Assembly (NCBI GenBank): GCA_015057625.1
Contig: SVDZ01000002.1
Span: 385,802-449,801, forward strand
Reading direction: 5' to 3'
DNA length: 64,000 nucleotides
Source of the DNA: Lachnospiraceae bacterium
GTDB lineage: Bacteria > Bacillota > Clostridia > Lachnospirales > Lachnospiraceae
Part shown: piece after piece, positions 44,519 to 54,306 of the stretch
Numbering within the stretch: the first letter of the stretch is position 1
Layout of the letters: every line of letters begins with the position of its first letter
Notes under the pieces: model-generated
Told to the model about the DNA's origin: nothing
Database searches by the model: none
Seen by the model: only the letters and a program-made list of their open reading frames with translations
Program-made: the position numbers and the translations under genes

Positions 44519-45232
44519 CTACTCTTCTACATTAATAGAATTTGTTTTAATAAGACATCTTGGGAGTGCATCTTTTGAATTCTTCCATGGTTCATCTTTA
44601 AATCTGTAGTCAAATTTATCTACAAACCAATCAACATCTCCATTTACTCTTTTCATATTAGAAAGATAAAGATCTATTGTCTTGTCCAAAAAATCTTCAT
44701 ATGAAGAACCCATAAGATTATTTTTAGCTTCCTCTACCAATAATCCAAAATGATTTGTGCAAAAGCCTTTGCAGTTACTATATTTTGCAACGAAATCTTT
44801 GTCATTTTTCCAAAGATGAAAAATAGTTGCTATATATCTGTCGAACGTGTTATTGATTCTTTCACATACAAAACAACTGTTATTCAGATTTTTTATGTAA
44901 TTAATTAAATCTGAATAATCTTTTTTCTTAAAGAAACCGCCGCCTTTTGCACCACTACTTAACTTTTCAATATCTTTAACAGTTCTTTGAAGATGAGTAT
45001 TCATTATGATTCCTAAACCAAGTCTGTTGTTATATTCATATAATTTTTTAGAATGTACATTACAAAAACCTTTCTCGTCTGTCTGGAATCTTATATCATC
45101 TTCCATATAACTTGGCCCCATTGTGAATTCAATAGCATTTTTTTCTATTTCTTCATACATCTTACATACGCAACATTCACAATCTGTTTCTAATGCTTCT
45201 TTAACCGGTATGGTATATAATTTATCGTCCAT
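44519..45232 (-). CDS. DUF6062-like Cys/His-rich protein
   Basis: A 237-residue cytoplasmic protein of unknown function. It contains two matched sets of metal-binding-like motifs: CCVCKMYEE (near residue 20) with GFCNVHSKKL (near 57), and SCFVCERI (near 119) with GFCTNHFGLL (near 156). The repeat of C-x2-C then C-x2-H suggests two zinc sites built by internal duplication. It looks like the DUF6062 family common in Clostridia; I am moderately sure of the number. GGGAAG precedes the ATG. Confidence 0.72.
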   Translation of the reverse strand: MDDKLYTIPVKEALETDCECCVCKMYEEIEKNAIEFTMGPSYMEDDIRFQTDEKGFCNVHSKKLYEYNNRLGLGIIMNTHLQRTVKDIEKLSSGAKGGGFFKKKDYSDLINYIKNLNNSCFVCERINNTFDRYIATIFHLWKNDKDFVAKYSNCKGFCTNHFGLLVEEAKNNLMGSSYEDFLDKTIDLYLSNMKRVNGDVDWFVDKFDYRFKDEPWKNSKDALPRCLIKTNSINVEE

Positions 45233-45365
45233 AATTTTTCTTCCCGCCTTTTTATATTTTTTAAACTCCTGTTTTACAGGAAATCTAGATGTGATTTTTC
45301 ACATACAACATAAAGGAATTATAACATTATTTACAATACATATCAAACACTTGGCGACTGCGAAT

Positions 45366-45395
45366 AATAAAAAAAGCCGTCAGTTAACGGCTTTT
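45366..45395 (-). terminator. Terminator of the 3D-domain gene
   Basis: AAAAGCCGT (45372-45380) and ACGGCTTTT (45387-45395) form a 9-bp stem; on the minus strand a T-run follows. It lies just past the stop codon. Confidence 0.88.
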
Positions 45396-45403
45396 CCTCA
45401 TTA

Positions 45404-46063
45404 TCATTTCACTTTGTATACTTTAATATATCTTACTCCCCAGTTTAACGCTTCCTGATGTGAGTTGAAGAAAACATCAATCTTGTTTCCGTTAATGGCT
45501 CCTCCTCTGTCTTCAACAGTATAAGTATGACCATTTATTTCAACCTTCGTTCCAAATGGAAGCTTAGAAGTATCAGCTGCTATAGTTCTTCCGGCTTTAG
45601 CTCTAGTTCCTGAGGCTGTAATTCCTGTAGCCTTACCACAACATCTGCTACATCCGCAATATGCTGTGACTTTATAAGTTCCAAGTAGCTCTTTAGATTC
45701 CTTTTTGTACTTTTTAATTGTTTTCTTTTTCTTGTTTTTTCTCTTCTTTGTTTTTTTAGTTTGTTTAGTGTTTTTTTCTTTTTTGTCAGAATCATTTGAA
45801 GCATTATCAACTTCATGATAATCAATATAATCTGTTAATGTTTCGGCATTTAATTCAATTAAGCCTGCTTCAATATCTGTAGTTTGTAAAAGATTTCTGC
45901 ATGTTGCAGTAATTGTAATATTTGAGTTTGCGTTATCTTTTGATGGACTGTTAAATGATTTGACAATTTCAGCGTTTCCACTAACTCCTGAGAAACCGGT
46001 AATGCTTAATGACAATGCAAGACCAGCAACAACTGCGTTAGTAAACAGCTTACTGTTTTTCAT
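45404..46063 (-). CDS. Secreted 3D-domain protein (putative peptidoglycan lytic transglycosylase)
   Basis: A 219-residue exported protein. A signal peptide (AVVAGLALSLSITGFSGVSGNA) is followed by a low-complexity Lys-rich linker (about 110-135), then a C-terminal 3D domain. That domain has TAYCGCSRCCGKATGITASG, and the three Asp sit in IAADTSKLPFG, VEDRGGAI and KIDVFF. 3D proteins resemble MltA and Sps/YabE-like enzymes that cleave glycan strands. The four Cys in CGCSRCCG are a known variant. I start it at MKNSKLFTN, after GAGAGGTG; the upstream extension is not conserved. Confidence 0.88.
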   Translation of the reverse strand: MKNSKLFTNAVVAGLALSLSITGFSGVSGNAEIVKSFNSPSKDNANSNITITATCRNLLQTTDIEAGLIELNAETLTDYIDYHEVDNASNDSDKKEKNTKQTKKTKKRKNKKKKTIKKYKKESKELLGTYKVTAYCGCSRCCGKATGITASGTRAKAGRTIAADTSKLPFGTKVEINGHTYTVEDRGGAINGNKIDVFFNSHQEALNWGVRYIKVYKVK

Positions 46064-46190
46064 ATAATTCACCTCTCTATTTATTCTACGCAAGAATAAA
46101 TATAACAGAAATATTTCGCATTGTCAATAAATTATTACATAAATATTACATCTTTGTTTATGATTGAAACAATCCTTTTATTATTTTGAA

Positions 46191-46502
46191 TTATTTTTCA
46201 TAAATCATTTTAAGTACACGATCTATAATAAGTACATGTCCACAAATAGAAAAACCATCCTCAAGTCTTGTAAAATGGGCTGTTCTTCGAAAATTCAGTC
46301 CCACTCCCAATTCACGGCCTGCACCCATTTCTGCATTTCTCAAATATTTTTGTATTTCTTTTTCGGAAGGCATATTTTCATTTTGTTTCATAAATGTTAC
46401 AAATGTAAAAATTGGATAACCGCCTGCATAACCGGATAATATAACATCCCTAAAGCCGTATATATTTTTATATTCTTCTATTTTCTCTTCTATATTATTC
46501 AT
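46191..46502 (-). CDS. Small conserved-looking protein of unknown function
   Basis: A 103-residue soluble protein, starting MNNIEEKIEEYKNIYG. It has a GYAGGYPIFTFVTFMKQNE segment, a predicted helix (SEKEIQKYLRNAEMGAGRELG) and a GHVLIIDRVLKMIYEK end. I recognise no family. GGAG precedes the ATG; the longer open frame upstream adds a basic segment that would run into the terminator region. It is single, between the GH81 terminator and the 3D gene. Confidence 0.6.
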   Translation of the reverse strand: MNNIEEKIEEYKNIYGFRDVILSGYAGGYPIFTFVTFMKQNENMPSEKEIQKYLRNAEMGAGRELGVGLNFRRTAHFTRLEDGFSICGHVLIIDRVLKMIYEK

Positions 46503-46530
46503 TATTATTCTCCGCTTTCTTAAAAATATT

Positions 46531-46562
46531 ATCGGGAAGTTCACAAAAATGAACTCCCCGAT
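46531..46562 (-). terminator. Terminator of the GH81 gene
   Basis: ATCGGGAAGTTCA (46531-46543) pairs with TGAACTCCCCGAT (46550-46562). The one odd pair is A-C on plus but G-U on minus, which fits a minus-strand RNA, and ATATTTTT follows on that strand. It lies 24 bases past the stop. Confidence 0.85.
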
Positions 46563-46585
46563 ATAATAATTAATATTTATTTTAA

Positions 46586-49500
46586 TTAATAAGGTTTAAT
46601 ATCTGCGTTTGGATCACAAACTTTTATAATGTTATTATATAAGTAATTGTGTCCTGCAACACTTGGCATACTATTGTTATAGTAAAGAGAATTTGCAACA
46701 TCAAGTATTCTATAACTTCTAATATTAGAATATACATATGTACCATCTGATAATTTAGCATATGCTCTTACATAGTATGTATCTTCAAATTCAACCTTGC
46801 TTGCTACAGCAAATGACATTGTCATTGCGTACGATTTTGCAAAATTATTCTGAGCTGAAGATAATCTTCCGTTTGTTTCAGTACCGGCAAAACTCTTAAC
46901 ATATTTGTTTGTACTTCCAACTTTCATGTCAGATTCTCTAAATGTATCATAATCTAAACCGTATACTAATCCGAATTCAGAAACACTCTTACCTTCCACT
47001 GTATCTTCCATAGAATAAAGAACTCTATGACCTCCAAATGATGTATTAATCTGGAAACCTGAAATTTCAATATCTGAAGATATTATATTTCCATAATCAT
47101 CATGTGCAGGCTCATATACCGTTTCAGATTCTGTCTCAGTTTCATCAACTTTATTGTCATACGCTTTTAAGCTTACGTTTTTAATAGTTACTGTAGCCGC
47201 ATCACTTGCAACTCCATCAACGTAACCAAGCATAATACCAAATAATGTATCAGTTGTAGACTCGTTTGCCTGGAACCATAATGTGATAGTTTCTGTCTTA
47301 TTAGCATTAACTGTAATATAATCAGTACCGTAAACACCCCAGTTAACATTATTCTGGATTATTAACTGGAATCTCTTATCTACACTTGATGTAATTGTTG
47401 CAGAAGCTCTGTACCATTTTCCGGCAACAAGTTGGAATCCGTCCTGTCTAAGCTGAGTAGCATAATTTGTTCCTGAAGTATATTTAGGTACATTTACTGT
47501 TAATGATCCATTGTTATTATTTGTGAATGAAGCATTGTTTTCAGAATACTCATTCCAGTTTGATGCACCATTAAACTGTGTATTTTTAAGAAGTTCTGCA
47601 CCTTCAGATATTTCCGGAGCTTGAGTTTCAGCTGCCTGTTCAACATTTACATTTGCTGACGCTCCTGCAGTTTCTTTTCCATTATAAGTAGCTGTTACCT
47701 TAACAGTATGATTTCCTCCCTGAACATTAAAGGTATATAAACCACATCCTATTTCAGATTTAACTTTTGAACCATCGATATAGATATTATATGTCTGACC
47801 TAATGCAATAGTTTCACTGCTCTGTCCCCAAATAACTGAGATAACTCCAGCTTTTTCAGATTTTACATCTAAACCAAATACTTCAATTGGCTGATCACCA
47901 GTCACTCCGGTTTCTCCAGGGGTTGAAGTTTCTATCGTAGTACTTCCGCCAACTGTAACCACTTTAGATACACCGTTCGACTCTTTACCGTCATATAATG
48001 AAGTTATCTTTACAGTATGCTGTCCTGCAGGAATCTGTCTAAGAGTATATTCTCCACAATATACATCATTTAATACTATGTTTCCATCAACATAAACGTT
48101 GTATTTGTGTCCTTCAGAATTGCCCCAAACAACAGTAATTGTGTTGTCTGCTTCACTTCTGATATTTTCTCCAAATACTTCAATTGGTCCTGTTATAACA
48201 GTTGTTACTGTTTCATAATCAACAGGAATATCTACTGATCCTTTTACAATTTTACCGCATCCGTATAATGACTTTGGAGAACCTGCACCATTCTGATATC
48301 TAATAAAATAGAATACAATATACTTTCCAATACTTCCTGAATAATCAACTGTGTTTGAATATCCGTAAGTTGTTTTATGTAAGCCGTGAGCAGTAAATCC
48401 TTCTTCAGCGTTTGCTTTTACAGCAGCCTTTGCAGCTTCCTCTGTGTCATAAATTCTGTACAATACATTACATGCATCTTTTTCTGTTTCACCAAAATAC
48501 TTAAATGTTCCCACTCCTGCTTTATCAAATGAAAGATAAATGTCATCTGTTACCATAATAGTTCCGCTAGGAATCCATTTAGCATAAAGAGTGATATCAC
48601 CGTGTGTTGTAGTCTTTAATGCATTTAACTTAACTGAATAATCAGCGTCCTTATACCATCCATAGAAATCATATCCGTCTTTTACAGGTACATCAAAAGT
48701 AAATGTATCTCCATATGAATATGAAGTTGGATAGAGTGATGTGTCAGACTTAGATCCTCCATTTAATTCGTATGAAATTGAGTAAGACTTTCTATTATAG
48801 TAAAGCTTTAATACTGTTGTTCCGTTTGATGCAACAGATGCACTCTTAACATTTGAGCTGTTATTTGTCTCAAAATCGAAACCTGTAATATTCTTAACTG
48901 GCGCAGTAACTGTTGTGCCTGCATCAGCATATTTGAATTCACTAGAAATCAATGAATATGTTGAGCTGCCTTTGTTTTTTCCATAATATTCAATCTTATA
49001 TGGGCTCTTATTTAAATCATTAGAGTTAACAACTGTCATGCTCTTTGGAGCAGCTTTAACTGTAGCTATAGTTCCGTTTGTTGAATTGAATACAACATTA
49101 GAAACATTGTTGCCTGCATTATAAACAACATATGTATATACATTACCTTTCTTGAATACTGCAGACATTGGTGTATTACTTGTAAATGAAACATCAGGTG
49201 TTCCGTAATTCTGGAATGTTCTGATAAAGTGATATGTATGTGCAGGAGATTCCCCTGAATCAGCAGACTGATGTGTCCAAACTGTATTCATAGCAGCATT
49301 TGGATCATAGAATGCGTAGTATTCTGCCCATATATCATTCCATTTGTAAATACTTCCGTGATCATCAGAAGCATAATTGTAATCATAATAATCTTTTACA
49401 TAGTTTGCTCCACCATCTAATAAGTAGAAAGACCATGGCTGCATTGGGAATATCTGGATAGCCTGAGTATACTCAATACCAAAGTATGTAGCATAATCTG

Positions 49501-51508
49501 CTTTACCGCCCCATACCATTCCTGCCATAGGAGCCTGATATTTTGAACCTTCAATCTTGTAAGTATCTTTTTCAATATCAAACCAGTAATCATCTGCAGC
49601 AGCGATTTCTGTTGTATATAAATACTTACCTAAATTTTTAAGTGTTGAATCATTTGTCAATTCACCGAATAATATAATTCCTGCCCATGCATTGATAGCT
49701 TCTGATGTTGATTCCTGGTTGTTACCATCTTTTTCATCCTGGAATCCTGAAGCCCATGAGTGTCCTTCATATGGAGAGAAACATCTCAAATATGGGTATG
49801 CATTTCCACAAGCATTAATAGAATCAGCACTTGTTCTGTATGGAGATGCAATATCAAAAATAAGCTGTTTAACAACATCTGCATATGATGCAAGCCAGTC
49901 AGGATCATATAAACCTATAGTTGCAGCTGCATCAATATAGTAACCATAGTGGAAATGGTGGTCATTAAGCTGATCAATACCATTGTATGTCATATTTGAT
50001 CCGAGCAAACTTCCAACACCGTTACCAAAATATGTAAAGAATGATTTATCATTTTCACCTGAGTATGTAAACCAATCTTCTAATTTCTTTTCAAGTCCTT
50101 CAAGAATCTGCTGTGCCTTTTCGTCATCTCCTACTGCTTTTGCAGCATTGATTGCCTGAGCACTTCTGTTAAGCTGTTTACCTAACCAATATGTATCTCC
50201 AGAAGCAAGCTGATTTGTAAATTCATCAACATACTGCTGTAATTCTGCCTTACCTGTGCTGTCACTGTCTGCAATAGCAGGCATTGAAGGAAGAATTCCC
50301 TTGTACTTCATAACTGTCTTGTATGATGAACCGATCAAGAATTTCATATATCCTCTGATTGTAAACGCTTTGTTTGAGAGGAAATTATATCCTGACATAT
50401 ATCTGTACTGATGTGATAATACACCCATAACTGTACCATCAGCAGTACTCTCTGCCTTTTTATCGAAAGAATATGTATATGTTGTATCAATTACATTTCC
50501 ATTACTTACAGTGTATGTTGCTTTTGTATCTGTAATAAAGTTAAATGCGTAAGGTCTGTACTGTTTTGCAATGTTAATAGCATTGTTGTTATCAATATCT
50601 TTTCCTTCTGTAATCCATGCAAATGAAAGATATGTCTTACCGGAAGGCAATGTGAATTTTCTTGAACCAATCTTATCATTTCCTGTATTGTCATTTGTTC
50701 CAAGATTTGTCTCAGTTGTAGACTGTGGAAGATATAATGCATAATACTGGAATGTTGCATTTGGATAATGAACAAGGTTAGTTGTATCCATAGTTCTGAA
50801 AACCACTAATTTACATCCGTTGTATACTTCATCAAATACAACTTCACTGCTAAATGTAGTTCTCAGCTTAGTAAATGTAATTTCATTTGAATTGTTCAAA
50901 GAAATATAAGTGAAAGGACTACCCTGTGTCATTGTAATTTTCATTGACTGATTTGCATTGTTTGGATTTGTTGTAACTGCATCGTAAGACCAGTCAGTAG
51001 AATTATCAATATTCATATTTGATAATGTCCATGCCGGATTAATTTTCCAATCACAAAATGCATCATCTGTATAATTCATGTAAGCACAAACATTGTTTCC
51101 TGCCGAAGTCATAGATGGTTTTGCAACTCTGAGTCCGTCTCTCTTTGCAAGATATGTGAGAGGCAATGCGTATGCTGTACCTGATAATTCGTTATTTGTT
51201 CTGCTTGCTGCTCCGTCATGATCCCACAACCAGTTTGTAGCCCAGTCTGTAGTGTCAAGTGCCTGGTGATTGCTATCGTAATTTGATGTAGTAAAACGAT
51301 AATTTCCCTGTTTGTCAAATGTAGGAAGATTTGCTGTATCGCTTAATCCGCAAGCCCCGTTTCCAATGCTTCCTAAACTTGTTACTGTAGCTGCTTCTGC
51401 ATCTTTTGAGAACATTTTAACATTTATATTTGGAAATGCTAAAGTTGAAATCATAGCTGTAGAAACAACAATTGAAGTTACTCTTTTAAATAAGTTCATT
51501 TTGGTCAT
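46586..51508 (-). CDS. Secreted modular endo-beta-1,3-glucanase, GH81 family
   Basis: A 1640-residue exported enzyme. The signal peptide ends near residue 40 (KDAEAAT). The GH81 catalytic region spans about 60-770, with LNDHHFHYGYYI near 513, EGHSWASGF near 583 and NNQESTSEA near 601, the last holding the proposed catalytic acids. GH81 enzymes hydrolyse laminarin, curdlan and yeast or fungal beta-1,3-glucan. Then come a Listeria-Bacteroides (Flg_new) repeat (about 920-990, ending GDITLYAKW), two related beta-sandwich repeats starting PIEVFG (about 1106 and 1204), and a CBM4/9-like carbohydrate-binding domain (about 1310-1450). The C-terminal domain of about 165 residues is shared with other Lachnospiraceae exported proteins. 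Start: ATG near an AAGGGG site. Confidence 0.9.
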   Translation of the reverse strand: MTKMNLFKRVTSIVVSTAMISTLAFPNINVKMFSKDAEAATVTSLGSIGNGACGLSDTANLPTFDKQGNYRFTTSNYDSNHQALDTTDWATNWLWDHDGAASRTNNELSGTAYALPLTYLAKRDGLRVAKPSMTSAGNNVCAYMNYTDDAFCDWKINPAWTLSNMNIDNSTDWSYDAVTTNPNNANQSMKITMTQGSPFTYISLNNSNEITFTKLRTTFSSEVVFDEVYNGCKLVVFRTMDTTNLVHYPNATFQYYALYLPQSTTETNLGTNDNTGNDKIGSRKFTLPSGKTYLSFAWITEGKDIDNNNAINIAKQYRPYAFNFITDTKATYTVSNGNVIDTTYTYSFDKKAESTADGTVMGVLSHQYRYMSGYNFLSNKAFTIRGYMKFLIGSSYKTVMKYKGILPSMPAIADSDSTGKAELQQYVDEFTNQLASGDTYWLGKQLNRSAQAINAAKAVGDDEKAQQILEGLEKKLEDWFTYSGENDKSFFTYFGNGVGSLLGSNMTYNGIDQLNDHHFHYGYYIDAAATIGLYDPDWLASYADVVKQLIFDIASPYRTSADSINACGNAYPYLRCFSPYEGHSWASGFQDEKDGNNQESTSEAINAWAGIILFGELTNDSTLKNLGKYLYTTEIAAADDYWFDIEKDTYKIEGSKYQAPMAGMVWGGKADYATYFGIEYTQAIQIFPMQPWSFYLLDGGANYVKDYYDYNYASDDHGSIYKWNDIWAEYYAFYDPNAAMNTVWTHQSADSGESPAHTYHFIRTFQNYGTPDVSFTSNTPMSAVFKKGNVYTYVVYNAGNNVSNVVFNSTNGTIATVKAAPKSMTVVNSNDLNKSPYKIEYYGKNKGSSTYSLISSEFKYADAGTTVTAPVKNITGFDFETNNSSNVKSASVASNGTTVLKLYYNRKSYSISYELNGGSKSDTSLYPTSYSYGDTFTFDVPVKDGYDFYGWYKDADYSVKLNALKTTTHGDITLYAKWIPSGTIMVTDDIYLSFDKAGVGTFKYFGETEKDACNVLYRIYDTEEAAKAAVKANAEEGFTAHGLHKTTYGYSNTVDYSGSIGKYIVFYFIRYQNGAGSPKSLYGCGKIVKGSVDIPVDYETVTTVITGPIEVFGENIRSEADNTITVVWGNSEGHKYNVYVDGNIVLNDVYCGEYTLRQIPAGQHTVKITSLYDGKESNGVSKVVTVGGSTTIETSTPGETGVTGDQPIEVFGLDVKSEKAGVISVIWGQSSETIALGQTYNIYIDGSKVKSEIGCGLYTFNVQGGNHTVKVTATYNGKETAGASANVNVEQAAETQAPEISEGAELLKNTQFNGASNWNEYSENNASFTNNNNGSLTVNVPKYTSGTNYATQLRQDGFQLVAGKWYRASATITSSVDKRFQLIIQNNVNWGVYGTDYITVNANKTETITLWFQANESTTDTLFGIMLGYVDGVASDAATVTIKNVSLKAYDNKVDETETESETVYEPAHDDYGNIISSDIEISGFQINTSFGGHRVLYSMEDTVEGKSVSEFGLVYGLDYDTFRESDMKVGSTNKYVKSFAGTETNGRLSSAQNNFAKSYAMTMSFAVASKVEFEDTYYVRAYAKLSDGTYVYSNIRSYRILDVANSLYYNNSMPSVAGHNYLYNNIIKVCDPNADIKPY

Positions 51509-51796
51509 ATCCCCTTTTTCCTTTCATTTTCTCGTGCTAAATCTTTTATTGTATATTTCGTGACATAGTTTGTATTCAGATCCGCACTTATTTACAAATT
51601 TTAACTTAATATAACATAAAAACATTTTTATATCCACAGCGTATTTTGTAGATTTTCACATAAAAACGTTTAAAATTATGTCTAATTTGTAAATTTTGAA
51701 GATATGATACCCATTTTTTTATTTTTTTAATACTATTTTGTAATAAAAATGCTTTTATTAAATGTATTTTTCACGCACTTTCCATCTTTTTTCTGA

Positions 51797-53296
51797 TTAA
51801 TTTTGTGTCAATTTTTTGCCTTTTTTGAGTTTTTTCAACATATCTTTAGCTGTTTCTACTGTATTCATATCAGGAATCATTACATAAGCTCTCATTCCGG
51901 GAACTGTATATGTGTACTGAGATGAACCGGAACCTGTTACACTGTAGTTTACTACTTTCCACTTAGCCTTTGAATTAGTCTGCATATTAACTAACTTTGC
52001 TATTTCATCAGAACTCATATTAGTCTCCATACAATTGCTAACACTGTCAAGCAGTTGAGTGTAATTACTCAGTATTGCAGAAGACTGTGCTTTGTCTATT
52101 ACTGCTTTAATAACTTCCATCTGATTTTTTCCTCTTTGGTTGTCTCCGGAACTAAATGTTTTTCTTTCTCTTGCAAACCATAGAGCCGCTTCTCCATCTA
52201 ATTTATTATATCCTTGCTGATAATAATGACCTTTTGACGAGAAGCTATATTCTGAATATACATCAATTCCTCCAAGAGCATTAACAATATTTCTAAATCC
52301 AGTAAAATTCATTCTCACATAATATCTGATGTTTATATCATATAGCATCGCTAAAGTATCTTTTGATACATTCACTCCGTATAAACCTGCGTGTGTCAAT
52401 TTATCTTTAGATCCGCCTGATATAGAAAGCGGTACATAAAAATCTCTTGGAGTTGACAACAATAGTATTCTGTGTTTTTTAGGATTGACTGATGCAATTA
52501 TATTTACATCACTTCTGCTTTTTACAGAAACATCACCCTCCACGTCAATTCCGCTAATATATACATTGAAAGTATCTTTTGTTATATTAAAAGGTTTCTT
52601 TGGTTTTTTAGTAGTCGCCTCTTCCGTTGTAGTCTCTTCCTCTTCCTTAACAATATAAGTATAAATACATTTTGTTCTCTTATCAAAATCACTGTATCCG
52701 TCAATTCCATCAAGAATATCTATATATGCTTTATTTATAATAAGAGCGTCATATTCTTCATTATAAAGTGAATCTATTGCTTTAATAAAATCTTCTTCGT
52801 TTTTTACATTAATATCTTTTTCGTATTCCTTTTTTATATTTTCTATTACTTTATCTATAGAATCCTCTGCGTCTTTTTTTGCTGCAACAAACTTATAATC
52901 CAGCGCATCCTTAATATCATCCGCTTTATTATCATTAAGGACAAAAACTTGCACGGTATTTGTCACTTCAACGGATTTATTTGTAATTTTATTTATCGTA
53001 TCATTTGTCTTATAGATATAATATATACCAACGCAGTTGACTACTATAATTACTACGGAAAGCAATGCTGAAATAACTGCTAGAAATTTGTTTCTTTTAA
53101 TTACAATTACTAGTAAAGCAAATATAACTTCCGCACTGACTGCTATTCCATAATATTTAGAAGGTACTAATCTTGTTCCTTTTAAATTAATAAGCATAAC
53201 AACTGCAGTAACAATTTGTATTAATATCAGACTGTATAAAAGCCCTTTCACTCTACCATCAGGGCTATACTTAACCTTATCTTCTGTTTTACTCAT
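51797..53296 (-). CDS. LytR-CpsA-Psr (LCP) family phosphotransferase
   Basis: A 499-residue membrane protein that attaches glycopolymers to peptidoglycan in its family. Three N-terminal membrane helices (about 18-110) precede an external linker domain (about 110-220) and the LCP domain (about 235-470). The domain has the hallmark residues in VKSRSDVNIIA, LSTPRDFYVPL, GGIDVYSEY and WFARERKTFSSGDNQRGKNQ, which bind the polyprenyl pyrophosphate and Mg2+. The three-helix N-terminus is the CpsA-like form. CGGAGG precedes the ATG. The 288 bases down to the GH81 gene contain no gene I can find. Confidence 0.93.
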   Translation of the reverse strand: MSKTEDKVKYSPDGRVKGLLYSLILIQIVTAVVMLINLKGTRLVPSKYYGIAVSAEVIFALLVIVIKRNKFLAVISALLSVVIIVVNCVGIYYIYKTNDTINKITNKSVEVTNTVQVFVLNDNKADDIKDALDYKFVAAKKDAEDSIDKVIENIKKEYEKDINVKNEEDFIKAIDSLYNEEYDALIINKAYIDILDGIDGYSDFDKRTKCIYTYIVKEEEETTTEEATTKKPKKPFNITKDTFNVYISGIDVEGDVSVKSRSDVNIIASVNPKKHRILLLSTPRDFYVPLSISGGSKDKLTHAGLYGVNVSKDTLAMLYDINIRYYVRMNFTGFRNIVNALGGIDVYSEYSFSSKGHYYQQGYNKLDGEAALWFARERKTFSSGDNQRGKNQMEVIKAVIDKAQSSAILSNYTQLLDSVSNCMETNMSSDEIAKLVNMQTNSKAKWKVVNYSVTGSGSSQYTYTVPGMRAYVMIPDMNTVETAKDMLKKLKKGKKLTQN

Positions 53297-53448
53297 TTCA
53301 ACCTCCGTTAATCTTTTTTCTTATTTTTCCCATTATCATTTATATTATTAGCAAAATAATTCCTTAAATCTCCTTTGCTACGTCATTGTATATTCTACCA
53401 AACTTTACTGAAATTTCCATATGCATATAATTTATTACACACATTTTT

Positions 53449-53457
53449 CATATAATA
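53449..53457 (+). promoter_or_regulatory. Possible mother-cell sigma (SigE/SigK-like) -10 element of dpaAB
   Basis: CATATAATA, 31 bases before the dpaA start, fits the CATA-n3-TA form of SigK -10 boxes. It also contains TATAAT. A matching -35 element is not clear at the right spacing, so the call is tentative. dpaAB is known to be a late mother-cell gene pair. Confidence 0.35.
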
Positions 53458-53487
53458 GAATAAACTATTTGTAGAAAAGGAAATTCA

Positions 53488-54306
53488 ATGAAATCTATTG
53501 GAGTACTTGCCGGTGATTTAAGACAGCACTATATTTCACTCCATTTAAAAAAATCCGGTTACAATTGCGAATATCTATATAATCTTAAAAAGAAAGATAT
53601 ATATATCACTTCTATCCCTTTCTCGAAAGACAACAATTCACTGAATACTATGACAAAATCCATTATACCGGTAGATGAATTCATCAGTTTTATAGAAACA
53701 ACTTCAACTGTTTATACGGGTTATCTCTCAGATGAAATTCGAAATAAATTCAGTAAAAGTAATATCAAATATATTGATTTGATGAACAATCAGGAAATAA
53801 TCACCTATAATTCCTACCTTACAGCTGAAGGATTACTGTCAAAAGTAATATCTACTGTTCCATTTTCACTAAAGGAATGTAATATTTTAGTCCTTGGATG
53901 TGGAAACTGCGGTTTTAATATTATTAAAGTTTTTGAAAATATGGTAAATCATGTATTTATTTATGATATTAATAATTCACTTTACAAAAATATTAGCGCA
54001 GAAAAAATATATTCTAAAGAAACAATTAAACAATACCTAAATAATATTAAAATAATAATAAACACGGTTCCTGCCTGCATTTTAAACGATAAAGATTACA
54101 ATTTTATTCCAAATGACGCATTTATTTTTGATATAACTTCATTCCCTAATGCTTTCAACCAAAATCTCATAAATAAACATAATCAAAATTTAATTACATG
54201 CCCTGGCATCCCGGGAAATTACTCTCCGGAATCTGCCGGGGGATTATTAGCAAAAAAAATAATAAAACATCTCGAAGGGAATGATTTAAATGACATGGAC
54301 ATTTAA
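53488..54306 (+). CDS. dpaA: Dipicolinate synthase subunit A
   Basis: DpaA (SpoVFA) makes dipicolinic acid from dihydrodipicolinate in the mother cell with DpaB; the product fills the spore core. The 272-residue protein has the opening MKSIGVLAGDLRQHYI, a Rossmann motif VLGCGNCGFNIIKVF near residue 138, and the conserved GIPGNYSPESAGGLLA close to the C-terminus. It is on the plus strand. AAAAGGA precedes the ATG. It overlaps dpaB by 17 bases. Confidence 0.93.
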   Translation: MKSIGVLAGDLRQHYISLHLKKSGYNCEYLYNLKKKDIYITSIPFSKDNNSLNTMTKSIIPVDEFISFIETTSTVYTGYLSDEIRNKFSKSNIKYIDLMNNQEIITYNSYLTAEGLLSKVISTVPFSLKECNILVLGCGNCGFNIIKVFENMVNHVFIYDINNSLYKNISAEKIYSKETIKQYLNNIKIIINTVPACILNDKDYNFIPNDAFIFDITSFPNAFNQNLINKHNQNLITCPGIPGNYSPESAGGLLAKKIIKHLEGNDLNDMDI

